This document shows positions 1 to 9,058 of a stretch of 64,000 nt of DNA, piece after piece (the first letter of the stretch is position 1; each line of letters starts with the position of its first letter). The DNA lies in contig NZ_JABWDU010000001.1 in NCBI RefSeq assembly GCF_013371465.1, positions 797,794 to 861,793 of the forward strand, in the 5' to 3' direction. The notes under the pieces are model-generated. The model ran no database searches and was not told the origin of the DNA. It was given only the letters and a program-made list of their open reading frames with translations. Origin of the DNA: Ensifer oleiphilus (GTDB lineage Bacteria; Pseudomonadota; Alphaproteobacteria; Rhizobiales; Rhizobiaceae). The position numbers and the translations under genes are program-made.

Positions 1-847
1 TGTGTGCAGCGTGCTGCGCGCTTTCGTCGCTATCGAACAGGCCGAAGCAGGTGGCGCCCGAGCCGGACATCCGAACCAGCGCGGCGCCTGTCGTTGCCAG
101 CGCGTTGGAAACGTCGGCGATAACAGGCTGCAACAGGCGAGCCGGCGGCTCCAGGTCGTTGCGCAGGGTCGCCATGGCCGCGAGCCAGGCCGCGTGGCTT
201 TCGAGGCCTTCCGGGATGGCAAGCGACGGATTGATCTTCTGCTGCAGCGTCCGAAAGATCACCGGGGTCGAGACGGCGACCAGCGGATTGACCAGCACGA
301 TCGGGAAGGCGGGAAGCTCCGGAGCGGGGGTGATCGCCTCGCCGATGCCGCGGGCAACAAGCGGTTGGCCTTCGAGGCACATCGGCACGTCGGCACCAAG
401 CTTGAGCGCCAAGGTCGCGAGAGAAACTGGCTCGATCCGGGCGTGCCAAAGATCGAGCAATCCCCTCAGTGTTGCAGCCGCGTCGGCGGACCCGCCACCG
501 ATTCCCGACGCAATGGGCAGGTTCTTTTCGAGATGTATGTGCACCGGGGCGGCGTCGACGCCCTCCAAGGCGAGCGCCTGGCGCAGCAGATCCCGCGCCT
601 TGAGCACGAGATTGCCGTCTTGGTCGTTGCCCGTCGTCGAGAGTTCGGCGGCAAATGGCCCGGAGAGGGTGAACCGGTCCTCGTTTGACGGCGCGAGGCC
701 GATCCGGTCTCCCTGATCGGCAAAGGTAACGAGACTTTCGAGGAAATGGTGGCCGTCGGCCCGTTGGCCGACGACATGCAGCGCCAGATTGATCTTGGCG
801 GGCGCCGCCCGTGTCAGCGCGAAGCCCGCGATCTCGCCTTCAGGCAT
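1..847 (-). CDS. ispE: 4-diphosphocytidyl-2-C-methyl-D-erythritol kinase (partial, C-terminus beyond window)
   Basis: This kinase phosphorylates CDP-methylerythritol in the MEP (non-mevalonate) isoprenoid pathway in the cytoplasm. The reading frame is open from an ATG at 847 down to base 1 with no stop, so about 282 residues are visible and the C-terminus lies outside. The N-terminus has the family hallmark APAKINLALHV (about residues 15-25). The GHMP-kinase ATP loop, GIGGGSADAA, lies near residues 114-123. A late GSGATCFGLF segment matches the C-terminal GHMP motif, so only a few residues should be missing. The start lies 7 bases after the stop of the TPR gene at 855-2687, so the two are probably one operon. 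The other frames here are shadows. Confidence 0.93.
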   Translation of the reverse strand, partial: MPEGEIAGFALTRAAPAKINLALHVVGQRADGHHFLESLVTFADQGDRIGLAPSNEDRFTLSGPFAAELSTTGNDQDGNLVLKARDLLRQALALEGVDAAPVHIHLEKNLPIASGIGGGSADAAATLRGLLDLWHARIEPVSLATLALKLGADVPMCLEGQPLVARGIGEAITPAPELPAFPIVLVNPLVAVSTPVIFRTLQQKINPSLAIPEGLESHAAWLAAMATLRNDLEPPARLLQPVIADVSNALATTGAALVRMSGSGATCFGLFDSDESAQHAAH

Positions 848-854
848 GGTGGTG

Positions 855-2687
855 TCAGGACTTCTTGTCCGGCGCAGGCGCCTCCGGGGTGACCTTCTTC
901 GGCGCGGTCTCCTTGGCGTCGGCGGAGGCCGGAACCTCTTCCTTCAGCGCCGGCAAGCCGTTTTCGATCTTGGCCTTGATCTTCGGGATCTCGGCTTCCT
1001 CGGGCTTCAGCTCAAGCGTCTGCGTCCATTGGAACACGGCTTCCAGCTTGCGGCCGACGCGCCAGTAGGCATCGCCGAGATGGTCGTTGATGGTCGGATC
1101 GCCGGCCATCAGTTCGGCAGCCTTTTCAAGCTCGACCACCGCATCGTCAAAGCGGTTCATGCGGAAGTAGGCCCAGCCGAGCGAATCGACGATGTATCCG
1201 TCGTCCGGCTTCAGCTCGACCGCCTTGCGGATCATGTCGAGCCCTTCTTCCAGGTTGATGTTCATGTCGACCCAGGAATAGCCGAGATAGTTCAGCACCT
1301 GCGGCTGATCCGGGTTGAGCTCGAGAGCCTTGCGGAAGCTCGGCTCAGCCTTGTCCCACAGCTTCTGACGCTCGTAGGCAATGCCGCGCTGGAAGAACAC
1401 TGTCCAGTCACTGCGCTTAGGCACGGGTCCGATCTGGTCGACTGCCCGGTCGTAAAGCTCGCCCATCTCCTTGTAATCCTTGGCATCGGAAAGCACGCTG
1501 CCATAGGCGAGATAGTTGCGGATGTTCTTCGGATCGACGTCGATCAGCGCCTTCAGGTGCTTCTTGGCTTCATCCACCTTGCCGATGCCTGCAAGGCTGA
1601 GGCCAAGCTGCAGCTCGGAAAGCCTGCGCATCGGCGAGGCTTCGGGCACGCTCTGGTAAAGCTCGATTGCTTCCTTCGGCTTCTTCAGGTTTTCGGCGAT
1701 GCCGGCCAGCATCACCAGGATGTCGGCACTATCCGGGTCGAGACGACGGGCCGTCTGGAGATAGAGCGAGACGATGTCTTCGGCGCCATCACGGTTGAGC
1801 GCACCGCCGATGGAAAAGAGCACGGCCGCCGCCCCCTGAGATGCGTTCTTGACCTGCTGTTCCTGGGGTATGCCGGTCTCGATGTTCTTCCTGAGCGCCT
1901 CGAGCGGCGTGTAGTTGTTGACCATGTTCTCGCCGACGGCGATCGTGTCCAGGGCCTTCTGCTTGTTGCCTTCGCGCGCCTCGAAGCGTGCCAGGGCCTC
2001 GACCGCACGCATGAACGTGTCGGGCGCAGCGCTGCCGCCTTCGCGATCGAGGATCGCGTCGTTGAGCTTGGCGCGTGCGGTGGCCTTGTCGCCGGAAGCG
2101 ATGGCAATAGCGCCGGCGTGGTAGTTCTTGAACACGCGGAACCACTCCGGCCCTTCAAGGCCGTTGACCTGAGCCAACGCTTCCTTGGGCTTGCCCTGGC
2201 CGAATTTGGCCCAAGCGGAAAGCAGGCCGTTCATCAGCCGGTCGAGATCGTTCGGGCCTTCATAGTTGAGAAGCTTCTGCGCGTTGCGGTACTCACGCTT
2301 GCGGATCGCCTCGATCGCCCGGATCACGGTGGTGATGCGCTCGACGGCCGGATCGGACTTCAACTGCTCGGCGATCTTGGCGCCGTCGTCGAACTTGCCG
2401 GCCATCAGCAGCGTGATCATCAGCCGCTGCTTGACCTCGTTGTTGTTGGGCTCGAACTGCAGGGCGATGCGGTAAAGTTCGTTGGCCGCGGCAAAGTCAC
2501 GATCCGTGTCGGCCGTGCGGGCAGCGAGAAACGCGCCGGCAAAGGTGTTGACGGTCGTGATGTCGAAAGGCTCGGTCTCCTCGACGGCGGCCTTTTCCTC
2601 GGCGAAAGCCTGGTAGCTGCCGCCAACCGTGGCAAGAGCCATCAGTGCGGCGCCGCTGAGGAGGCGCAGGATCGTCTTTTGCCGCAT
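855..2687 (-). CDS. Secreted tetratricopeptide-repeat protein
   Basis: The protein has 610 residues. The start chosen is the ATG at 2687, because it opens a clear signal peptide (charged MRQK, hydrophobic stretch, likely cleavage after AFA at residue 29). An upstream extension to 2933 in the same frame has no signal character. The rest is built of helical TPR units, with typical spacings such as ALELNPDQPQVLNYLGYSWV and AVELKPDDGYIVDSLGWAYF in the C-terminal half. The C-terminus is Lys/Glu/Pro/Ala-rich. TPR proteins of this type are periplasmic scaffolds; the specific partner is unknown. It is immediately upstream of ispE (7-base gap) and 163 bases downstream of the polyprenyl synthase gene. 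Confidence 0.85.
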   Translation of the reverse strand: MRQKTILRLLSGAALMALATVGGSYQAFAEEKAAVEETEPFDITTVNTFAGAFLAARTADTDRDFAAANELYRIALQFEPNNNEVKQRLMITLLMAGKFDDGAKIAEQLKSDPAVERITTVIRAIEAIRKREYRNAQKLLNYEGPNDLDRLMNGLLSAWAKFGQGKPKEALAQVNGLEGPEWFRVFKNYHAGAIAIASGDKATARAKLNDAILDREGGSAAPDTFMRAVEALARFEAREGNKQKALDTIAVGENMVNNYTPLEALRKNIETGIPQEQQVKNASQGAAAVLFSIGGALNRDGAEDIVSLYLQTARRLDPDSADILVMLAGIAENLKKPKEAIELYQSVPEASPMRRLSELQLGLSLAGIGKVDEAKKHLKALIDVDPKNIRNYLAYGSVLSDAKDYKEMGELYDRAVDQIGPVPKRSDWTVFFQRGIAYERQKLWDKAEPSFRKALELNPDQPQVLNYLGYSWVDMNINLEEGLDMIRKAVELKPDDGYIVDSLGWAYFRMNRFDDAVVELEKAAELMAGDPTINDHLGDAYWRVGRKLEAVFQWTQTLELKPEEAEIPKIKAKIENGLPALKEEVPASADAKETAPKKVTPEAPAPDKKS

Positions 2688-2850
2688 GTCAAACCTTTCA
2701 TTGCCGATCTCTCGGCCTTGCGCACGACTGAGGGTTGTTTTGGAATCAGCCACGTGTTGCCCGGCACAACTCTTGAGGAACAGAATGGCTTTTTTGGCGC
2801 AATGCGGCAAGAAATTCCTCTTGAATGTCCCGGTTCGGCCGAAGGTCGCC

Positions 2851-3870
2851 TCAGCTGACCCGGTCGATGCAGAAGTCGATGACCTCGACCAGCGCCGATT
2901 TCCACGGCGAAACCGGCAGCGGTGCGAGAGCATCGCGCGCGATCGTGCCGTAGTGCTGGGCGCGGGCGATGGTATCGCTCAAGCCGCCATAGCGCTTGAT
3001 CAGGCCGAGCGCCTTTTCGAGGTTCGCATCGCTGCTGTCGCCACCTTCGATCGCCTCACGCCAGAAGGCGCGATCCTCCGGCGTGCCGCGACGATAGGAC
3101 AGGATCACCGGCAGGGTGATCTTGCCCTCGCGGAAATCGTCGCCGACATTCTTGCCCAGCTCGCTGGCCGAGCCGCCATAGTCGAGCACGTCATCGACGA
3201 GCTGGAAGGCAAGGCCCAGGTTCATGCCGTAGGATTTCAGCGCATTGCGGTCGGATTTGCTGGTCTGGGCGACGATCGGCCCGACTTCGGCGGCCGCTGC
3301 AAAGAGCGCTGCCGTCTTGGCGCGGATGACCTGGAGATAGTCGTCTTCGGTCGTCTCCATGTTCTTGGCGACGGAAAGCTGCAGCACTTCGCCCTCGGCG
3401 ATCACCGAGGCTGCGGTCGAAAGCACGTCGAGCGCATCGAGCGAGCCGACATCGACCATCATGCGGAAGGCCTGGCCGAGCAGGAAGTCGCCGACAAGCA
3501 CGCTTGCCTGGTTGCCCCAGATCGTGCGGGCGGTGGACTTGCCGCGGCGCAGATCGCTTTCATCCACGACATCGTCATGCAGCAGCGTTGCCGTGTGCAT
3601 GAACTCGACGCTGGTGGCGAGCTTGACGTGAGCGTCGCCCTCGTAGCCGAACATTGCGGCGGAGGCGAGCGTCAACATCGGGCGCAGGCGCTTGCCACCC
3701 GACGAGATCAGGTGGTTGGCAACCTCGGGAATCATCTGGACGTCGGAGCCGGCCCTCGACAGGATGAGCTGGTTGACGCGTTCCATGTCGGCAGACGTCA
3801 GATCAACGAGCGGCTTGACGGACGCCTGTTTGTTTTTGCTGTCTTCCAGCGGTATCACTACGCCCAACAC
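2851..3870 (-). CDS. ispB: Polyprenyl (octaprenyl-type) diphosphate synthase
   Basis: A trans-prenyltransferase that extends FPP with IPP units to make the side-chain precursor of ubiquinone. Both aspartate-rich motifs are present: LLHDDVVDESDLRRGKST (first DDxxD) and LVDDVLDYGG (second). The GGKRLRP segment of the family is also visible. I placed the start at the GTG at 3870 because GGAG lies five bases upstream of it; the TTG at 3867 is equally possible. The in-frame ATG at 3888 lies upstream of that Shine-Dalgarno sequence and is less likely. Length is about 339 residues, normal for the family. Chain length (C40 or C50) cannot be read from the sequence. It is divergent from the DUF2007 gene, and ubiA later in the window would use its product. 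Confidence 0.92.
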   Translation of the reverse strand: MLGVVIPLEDSKNKQASVKPLVDLTSADMERVNQLILSRAGSDVQMIPEVANHLISSGGKRLRPMLTLASAAMFGYEGDAHVKLATSVEFMHTATLLHDDVVDESDLRRGKSTARTIWGNQASVLVGDFLLGQAFRMMVDVGSLDALDVLSTAASVIAEGEVLQLSVAKNMETTEDDYLQVIRAKTAALFAAAAEVGPIVAQTSKSDRNALKSYGMNLGLAFQLVDDVLDYGGSASELGKNVGDDFREGKITLPVILSYRRGTPEDRAFWREAIEGGDSSDANLEKALGLIKRYGGLSDTIARAQHYGTIARDALAPLPVSPWKSALVEVIDFCIDRVS

Positions 3871-3975
3871 CGGGACTCCTGTTTTCATTGTCGCTTTCGA
3901 CAATAGGAAGGGGGGCCACGTGCGGCAAGAGGCGAATTGTCCCGCTTGCTGAAATAGGACAGGAAAAACCGCTGG

Positions 3976-4197
3976 ATGAAGGAATTGATCCGCACCAACG
4001 ACGTCGTTCTGCTCTCTTTTGCCGAGAGCCTGATGAAGGACGCCGGTATTAACAGCCTGATCGCTGATCAGGGCATGAGCATTCTGGAGGGATCGCTGGG
4101 TCTGCTGCCGCGCCGTTTCCTCGTGCCGGACGATGATGCCGATGCCGCGCGCCGCATCCTCGTCGAAGCGGGGTTGGAAGCGGAGTTGCGGACATGA
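3976..4197 (+). CDS. DUF2007 family small protein
   Basis: A 73-residue protein that begins MKELIRTNDVVLLSFAESLM and contains the RRFLVPDDDADAARRILVEA segment typical of DUF2007 (putative signal-transducing proteins). It has no membrane segment or signal peptide. It is divergent from the polyprenyl synthase gene, and the methyltransferase gene starts 37 bases downstream on the same strand, so the two may be co-transcribed. DUF2007 has no firmly established biochemical role. Confidence 0.82.
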   Translation: MKELIRTNDVVLLSFAESLMKDAGINSLIADQGMSILEGSLGLLPRRFLVPDDDADAARRILVEAGLEAELRT

Positions 4198-4234
4198 TCG
4201 CCGGCTCGTTGGCCCCGGTGGGTGACGATCGGCC

Positions 4235-5026
4235 ATGAGCGAAGAACCCGTTGCGCTTGTCGGGGCCGAGACGGTCGACGCGTTCCACCGCGGCAGGTTC
4301 CATGTCGTGCAGCCGCTGGGGCAGGGTCATCGTTCCGGTATGGATGCCATGATGCTCGCCTCGCTGGTCGCTGCCGATCGCGCCTGCCGTGTCGCCGATC
4401 TTGGCGCCGGAGCGGGGGCTGCCGGCATGGCGGTCGCCTCGCGGCTGGATCTGGCCGAGGTGGTGCTGGTCGAGCGCTCGCCGACCATGGCGGCATTCGC
4501 GCGCCGAAGCCTCGCGCTTCCGGAAAACGGCCGTTTCGCCGAGCGGGTTTCGGTGATCGAGGCCGACGTTTCGCTTGCCGGGCGCGCGCGCCGGGCCGCC
4601 GGTCTGCCCGATGATGTCTTCGATCACGTGATCATGAACCCGCCATTCAACGATGCGTCCGACCGGCGCACGCCTGACAGCCTGAAGGCCGAGGCGCACG
4701 CGATGAGCGATGACCTCTTCGAGATCTGGATCAAGACGGCGGGCGCGATCATGAAGCCGGGCGGGCAATTGTCGCTGATCGCCCGGCCGGAATCGATCGC
4801 CGATATCATCGCCGCCTGCGGTCGTCGTTTCGGCGGCATCGAGATAACACCGCTGCATCCGCGCATTGGGGAAAACGCCGTGCGCATCCTCGTCACTGCG
4901 ATCAAGCAGAGCCGCAAGCGGCTGGTGCTGCGGGCGCCGCTAATCGTGCACGAGGAGGGCACGCATCGCTTTTCCAGGGATGTCGACGACCTCAACAATG
5001 GGCGCGCTGCCTATCGGCGCCGTTGA
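4235..5026 (+). CDS. tRNA1(Val) A37 N6-methyltransferase-like SAM methyltransferase
   Basis: A class I SAM-dependent methyltransferase of 263 residues. The glycine-rich SAM loop VADLGAGAGAAG lies near residues 48-60. The catalytic N6-adenine/glutamine motif NPPF occurs in HVIMNPPFNDAS (about 131-142), followed by the conserved HAMSDDLFEIW region. This combination matches the TrmN6/YfiC family, which methylates A37 of tRNA1(Val), but the substrate is an inference. It sits between the DUF2007 gene and an S49 peptidase gene on the same strand. Confidence 0.85.
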   Translation: MSEEPVALVGAETVDAFHRGRFHVVQPLGQGHRSGMDAMMLASLVAADRACRVADLGAGAGAAGMAVASRLDLAEVVLVERSPTMAAFARRSLALPENGRFAERVSVIEADVSLAGRARRAAGLPDDVFDHVIMNPPFNDASDRRTPDSLKAEAHAMSDDLFEIWIKTAGAIMKPGGQLSLIARPESIADIIAACGRRFGGIEITPLHPRIGENAVRILVTAIKQSRKRLVLRAPLIVHEEGTHRFSRDVDDLNNGRAAYRRR

Positions 5027-5102
5027 TTTACCGTATGCGGCATTGCGTTTGGGCGACCAGTGCATACATGCAGGAACAAGAGTTCGTATTGCAGGAGTTG
5101 AC

Positions 5103-5969
5103 ATGGCCGGGTTCTTCAAAAGGCTGATGCCGAAGCGTTTTCGGCGGGATGGCATTGCGATCCCGGTCGTGCGGCTTCACGGCGCCATCATGGCCGGCGG
5201 CGGACAGTTTCGCCCGGCGCTCAATATTGCTTCTGCCGCGCCGCTGCTGGAGAAGGCTTTCGCCGTAAAGGAAGCGCCGGCCGTTGCGATTTCGATCAAC
5301 TCGCCCGGCGGCTCACCTGTGCAGTCGCGGCTGATCTACCAGCGCATCCGTGATCTGGCGCAGGAAAAGAAGAAGCGCGTGCTCATCTTCGTCGAGGACG
5401 TGGCCGCATCCGGCGGTTACATGATCGCGCTTGCCGGCGACGAGATCATCGCCGACCCGACGTCGATCGTCGGCTCCATCGGTGTCGTTTCCGGCGGTTT
5501 CGGTTTCCCGGAACTGTTGAAGAAGATCGGCGTCGAGCGGCGTGTCTATACCGCCGGCGAGAACAAGGTCATGCTCGACCCGTTCCAGCCGGAAAAGGAA
5601 CGCGACATCGAGTTCCTGAAAAGCCTTCAGCTCGATATCCACGACACTTTCATCCAGATGGTGAAGGCCCGCCGCGGGCAATTGCTGGCCGACCACCCCG
5701 ATGTCTTTTCCGGTCTGTTCTGGACCGGTCGGCGCGGACTGGAACTCGGCCTGATCGACGGCCTTGGCGACCTGCGCGGCGAAGTGAAGAAGCGTTATGG
5801 CGAGAAGGCGCGGCTCGAACTGATCCAGCCGGCGCGCAGTCTTTTCGGGCGCCGCCAGACGGGTGCGTCGATTGCCGGCGATATCGCCGCGCCGATCGCG
5901 GCCTCTGCGATGGCGGGTCTTGCCGAAGCAGTAGAGGAAAGGGCATTGTGGGCGCGTTTCGGGCTTTGA
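5103..5969 (+). CDS. S49 family serine peptidase (SppA/SohB-like)
   Basis: The ATG at 5103 is chosen because AGGAG lies at 5093-5097; the frame is open further upstream to 4980 but runs into the preceding gene. The product is 288 residues, a single-domain SppA/SohB-type protein. The nucleophile is S103 in VAASGGYMIA. The expected general-base lysine lies 52 residues later at K155 (AGENK), as in characterised SppA dyads. The conserved SINSPGGSP and TSIVGSIGV segments are present. I see no strong N-terminal membrane anchor, so whether it is membrane-associated or cytoplasmic is uncertain. Such enzymes digest signal peptides or act in protein quality control. Confidence 0.9.
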   Translation: MAGFFKRLMPKRFRRDGIAIPVVRLHGAIMAGGGQFRPALNIASAAPLLEKAFAVKEAPAVAISINSPGGSPVQSRLIYQRIRDLAQEKKKRVLIFVEDVAASGGYMIALAGDEIIADPTSIVGSIGVVSGGFGFPELLKKIGVERRVYTAGENKVMLDPFQPEKERDIEFLKSLQLDIHDTFIQMVKARRGQLLADHPDVFSGLFWTGRRGLELGLIDGLGDLRGEVKKRYGEKARLELIQPARSLFGRRQTGASIAGDIAAPIAASAMAGLAEAVEERALWARFGL

Positions 5970-5981
5970 GCCGCGACCGGC

Positions 5982-6036
5982 CTATAGCGCCGCGCGTCTT
6001 GCTTTAGACGCGCAATGGTCGCTGTAGCACTTTGAA
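5982..6036. repeat. Intergenic palindromic repeat, family 2 (first-half copy)
   Basis: The sequence between the S49 peptidase gene and the next small gene forms a hairpin around CGCGCGTCTTGC...GACGCGC and ends GCTGTAGCACTTTGAA. The same design recurs at 8283-8391 (CCGCGCGTCAGGCATGACGCGCC, then GCTGTAACACTCTAAA). This resembles the short palindromic elements common between genes in rhizobia. It could also act as a transcription terminator for the peptidase gene, but there is no clear T-run. Confidence 0.65.
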
Positions 6037-6051
6037 TGGCTGGGAGGAAAA

Positions 6052-6243
6052 ATGCCGCAGCTTATCCTGCTCCTGATCGCAGGTTTCGTTCTATGGATCG
6101 GCTACCGCAAATTCATTGCGGATGCCCAGAAACTGACGCGTCAGCGCGATCAAACGCGCCGCGAGCAGCAGACGGGCGCGAGCGGAACCCTCGTCAAGGA
6201 TCCCGAGACCGGCGAATACCGGCTGAAGCGCGAAGACGACTGA
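6052..6243 (+). CDS. Small single-pass membrane protein, hypothetical
   Basis: A 63-residue protein with an N-terminal hydrophobic helix (LILLLIAGFVLWIGY, residues 4-18) followed by a charged, Arg/Gln-rich cytoplasmic tail ending in DPETGEYRLKREDD. GGGAGG lies about 6 bases before the ATG at 6052, a strong ribosome-binding site. It is located between an intergenic palindrome and glyQ. I do not recognise a functional family beyond conserved small rhizobial proteins. Confidence 0.7.
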   Translation: MPQLILLLIAGFVLWIGYRKFIADAQKLTRQRDQTRREQQTGASGTLVKDPETGEYRLKREDD

Positions 6244-6353
6244 GATTTTTCGCGCACTTTTGCGTGCACGCAGGTCGCCTTGGGCGCTTGACCCCTGCCG
6301 CCCGGCGTGGCACCTGTCCGGCTCTCATTTCGTGAAGAATTCGGACGTTCCCC

Positions 6354-7316
6354 ATGACCACCGCCTCGCTGCCCGACCACATGAACCCCAAGCGCTCGTT
6401 CCAGGCCCTGATCCTGACGCTGCACAACTATTGGGCCGACAAGGGTTGCGCGGTGCTGCAGCCCTACGACATGGAAGTGGGCGCGGGTACGTTCCATCCG
6501 GCAACGACGCTGCGTGCGCTCGGCCCTCGTCCGTGGCGCGCGGCCTATGTCCAGCCCTCGCGTCGCCCGACTGACGGTCGCTACGGCGAGAACCCGAACC
6601 GTCTTCAGCACTACTATCAATATCAGGTGATCCTGAAGCCGAACCCGTCCAACCTGCAGGAGCTTTATCTCGGCTCGCTGGAGGCGATCGGCCTCGACCC
6701 GTTGCTGCACGACATCCGCTTTGTCGAGGACGATTGGGAAAGCCCGACGCTGGGCGCCTGGGGCCTCGGCTGGGAATGCTGGTGCGACGGCATGGAGGTG
6801 TCGCAGTTCACCTATTTCCAGCAGGTCTGCGGCATCGAATGCTCGCCGGTTTCCGGTGAACTGACTTATGGTCTCGAGCGTCTGGCGATGTACGTCCAGG
6901 GCGTCGACAATGTCTACGACCTGAATTTCAACGGCCGCGAAGGCGACGAGAAGATCAGCTACGGCGACGTGTTCCTGCAGGCGGAACAGGAGTATTCGCG
7001 CTTCAATTTCGAGTACGCCAACACTGCCATGCTGCACCAGCACTTCATCGATGCGGAAACGGAGTGCCAGGCGCTTCTGGCAGCCGGCGCCCCGGGCGAC
7101 GGTGCCAACACCCACCTGCACAAGTGCGTCTTCCCGGCCTATGACCAGTGCATCAAGGCGAGCCACGTCTTCAACCTGCTCGACGCGCGCGGGGTGATTT
7201 CGGTGACGGAGCGCCAGAGCTACATTCTGCGTGTGCGCACGTTGGCCAAGGCCTGTGGCGAGGCGTTCCTCCTGACCGACGCCGGCGGCGCCAACCTCAA
7301 CCGGGACGCTGCTTGA
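6354..7316 (+). CDS. glyQ: Glycine-tRNA ligase alpha subunit
   Basis: The catalytic alpha subunit of the bacterial heterotetrameric glycyl-tRNA synthetase, charging tRNA-Gly with glycine. The 320-residue sequence is very characteristic: [17 protein letters not shown] near the start, [16 protein letters not shown], the class II motif region [20 protein letters not shown], and [18 protein letters not shown]. Its beta partner glyS lies about 5 kb downstream on the same strand, separated by a kinase-like gene, lemA, aroA and a DUF2207 gene. The stop codon overlaps the TTG start of the next gene (TTGA). Confidence 0.98.
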   Translation: MTTASLPDHMNPKRSFQALILTLHNYWADKGCAVLQPYDMEVGAGTFHPATTLRALGPRPWRAAYVQPSRRPTDGRYGENPNRLQHYYQYQVILKPNPSNLQELYLGSLEAIGLDPLLHDIRFVEDDWESPTLGAWGLGWECWCDGMEVSQFTYFQQVCGIECSPVSGELTYGLERLAMYVQGVDNVYDLNFNGREGDEKISYGDVFLQAEQEYSRFNFEYANTAMLHQHFIDAETECQALLAAGAPGDGANTHLHKCVFPAYDQCIKASHVFNLLDARGVISVTERQSYILRVRTLAKACGEAFLLTDAGGANLNRDAA

Positions 7317-7981
7317 CTACAGCGCCAGCCAGCCTCATCGTTCATATCAACGGCTGGCCGGGCACCGGAAAGCTGACCATAGCGCGCCATCTCGCCGAGC
7401 ACGTCGGCGCGAGGCTTGCCGACAATCACACGCTGATCAATCCTGCCGAGGCACTGTTTGCCAGGGGCACGCCGCTCTATCGCTCGCTGCGGGCAACGAT
7501 CAGAACTGCCGTGCTCGATCACGTGCGCCGGGCCGATGCCGGCCAAAACTTTCTCTTCACCGATGCGCTGTCGGACGACGAATTCGACAGCCGCGCATTC
7601 GACGACTATGCGAGACTTGCCTGCGATCGCGGCGCCCGTTTCGTTGCCGTCGTTCTCGATTGTTCGATGGAGGAAAACCTGAAGCGTTTGACGCGGGCGG
7701 GTCGCTCAAGGGCCCACAAGCTGACCGATCCGCAGGTGTTGATCGATCTGAGAAGCCGGCACGTTCTGCTGAAGGGAAAATGCGATCAGTTGATCGAGTT
7801 CGACGTCACCGATCTTGGCGCCGACGAAGCGGCGAGCGTGCTTGCGGAGCGGATTTTGCAGCATTCGATCTCATGCGACCTCACCGGCCTTGATGCTGTT
7901 CTTGCAGAACGGCTTCTGGGTCGGATAGGCCTCGGTGTAGAGTTGGCCGGAATAGGTTTGAAGCGCCCTGCGAACGCCTGA
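7313..7981 (+). CDS. P-loop kinase-like ATP-binding protein
   Basis: The frame is open from before glyQ ends. I place the start at the TTG at 7313, which overlaps the glyQ stop as TTGA and suggests translational coupling. The protein is then 222 residues. A Walker A loop GWPGTGK occurs at residues 14-20, with Leu-Thr following the lysine instead of the usual Ser/Thr directly. The arrangement, including an internal lid-like region ([15 protein letters not shown]), resembles small nucleotide or metabolite kinases, but no substrate can be assigned. Its last 111 bases overlap an opposing small gene at 7871-8068, so the extreme C-terminus (after about residue 185) is uncertain. Confidence 0.75.
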   Translation: MTTAPASLIVHINGWPGTGKLTIARHLAEHVGARLADNHTLINPAEALFARGTPLYRSLRATIRTAVLDHVRRADAGQNFLFTDALSDDEFDSRAFDDYARLACDRGARFVAVVLDCSMEENLKRLTRAGRSRAHKLTDPQVLIDLRSRHVLLKGKCDQLIEFDVTDLGADEAASVLAERILQHSISCDLTGLDAVLAERLLGRIGLGVELAGIGLKRPANA

Positions 7982-8068
7982 CGGTTTCTCGGAAGAACCA
8001 ACGTTCGCATAGGCAACGAAGAGCGCCAGGAAGGCGATCACGTTGGTGAGGGTTGCGAGCGTTTTCAT
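7871..8068 (-). CDS. Small exported or membrane-anchored hypothetical protein
   Basis: The 65-residue product of the ATG at 8068 (an in-frame GTG at 8077 is an alternative) begins MKTLATLTNVIAFLALFVAY, a good signal peptide or signal anchor. The short polar tail contains a single Cys (QKPFCKNS). GTGAAG lies just before the ATG. The composition looks like a real small envelope protein, but the 3' end overlaps the opposing kinase-like gene by 111 bases, which is unusual. Either the overlap is genuine or one of the two 3' ends is misread. Confidence 0.55.
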   Translation of the reverse strand: MKTLATLTNVIAFLALFVAYANVGSSEKPSGVRRALQTYSGQLYTEAYPTQKPFCKNSIKAGEVA

Positions 8069-8282
8069 GGTCTTCACTTCATATCCGGGGTTGTACGATG
8101 GGCCGACTATCGCCGATCGTCCGGTTCCTCGCCGTTCCCGATGGAACAGGAATCGAAGTCTTTTGGCTCAGGGATGTGCCGAGGTGGTGAACAGTGTGTT
8201 CAGCGCTTTGGAGTGGCATTTGGGGAGGTGGGCGTTTCTCCACCCGGATGCTTAAGAAAGGTCTTTGAAGCTGGAGAGCCGG

Positions 8283-8391
8283 TGTTGCAGCGCCGCGCGT
8301 CAGGCATGACGCGCCAAGGACGCTGTAACACTCTAAACTTGCTGCATAATTTTGCCTCCAAATCGATTCCGATTTAAGGAATTATGCAGTA
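8283..8391. repeat. Intergenic palindromic repeat, family 2 (full two-part copy)
   Basis: Part one is a hairpin (CCGCGCGTCAGGCATGACGCGCC) followed by GCTGTAACACTCTAAAC. Part two is an imperfect palindrome that starts TGCTGCATAATTTTGCC, has AAATCGATTCCGATTT in the middle and ends GGAATTATGCAG. Part one recurs at 5982-6036 and part two at 52482-52527. It lies directly upstream of lemA. The remaining 8069-8282 of this gene-free stretch holds nothing I can identify. Confidence 0.7.
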
Positions 8392-8422
8392 ATCTCTGCC
8401 GAGCTTTTTTGGAGGGTATCCC

Positions 8423-8971
8423 ATGATTGGTCTGGCCATCGGCGTCGTCGTGATCCTGTATCTGGTTTTCGTCTATAACGGCCTCGTCAAGGCACGGCAG
8501 ATCGCCGAGGAAGCCTGGTCGGGCATCGACGTCCAGCTGAAGCGGCGCGCCGACCTCATCCCCAACCTGATCGAGACCGTGAAGGGCTACGCCGCGCACG
8601 AGAAGTCGACGCTTGAGGAGGTCATCGCGATGCGCAACCGCGCCCAGGCGGTGCCATCAGGCGATGTCGAGGGGCGGGCGGCGGCCGAAGGCGCCCTGTC
8701 GCAGGCGCTTGGCAAACTCTTTGCCCTTGCCGAAGCCTATCCGGATCTGAAAGCCAACGAGAACTTCGCCGAGCTGCAGCGCTCGCTGGAGACGATCGAA
8801 GGCGAAATCCAGATGTCGCGCCGCTACTACAACGGTGCGGCGCGCGACCTCAACGTCAAGGTCGAGAGCTTCCCGTCGAACCTCATCGCCAATGCTTTCC
8901 GCTTCGTGAAGGCCGGCTATTTCGAGATCGCCAACGAGGCGGACCGTGCGGTGCCGCAAGTTAAATTCTGA
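8423..8971 (+). CDS. lemA: LemA family protein
   Basis: A 182-residue LemA-type protein. An N-terminal membrane helix (residues 2-20, IGLAIGVVVILYLVFVY) is followed by the diagnostic VYNGLVKARQIAEEAWSGID and RRADLIPNLIETVKGYA. The C-terminal part contains RRYYNGAARDLNVKVESFPS, also typical. GGAGG precedes the ATG. LemA proteins are membrane-anchored helical proteins of unclear function, and often sit next to a DUF2207 or TPM-domain protein. Here the DUF2207 partner follows, but aroA lies between them. Confidence 0.93.
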   Translation: MIGLAIGVVVILYLVFVYNGLVKARQIAEEAWSGIDVQLKRRADLIPNLIETVKGYAAHEKSTLEEVIAMRNRAQAVPSGDVEGRAAAEGALSQALGKLFALAEAYPDLKANENFAELQRSLETIEGEIQMSRRYYNGAARDLNVKVESFPSNLIANAFRFVKAGYFEIANEADRAVPQVKF

Positions 8972-9058
8972 TCGGGACGTTACCCGAGACCTCAACCAGA
9001 TGATATGAGACCTGCCGAAGCCGAGCGCGCGGCGTTATTTGCATCAAGAGACCTAAGC

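Noticed and set aside
2-688. Plus-strand open frames over the ispE region, giving Arg/Gly-rich proteins
   Set aside because: The opposite strand encodes ispE with clear motifs, and the plus-strand products have no recognisable domain; they are shadows of a high-GC gene.
789-2858. A 689-codon plus-strand open frame over the TPR gene
   Set aside because: The minus strand gives a signal peptide and TPR repeats over the same region, whereas the plus-strand product has no domain. Long antisense frames are common in high-GC DNA.
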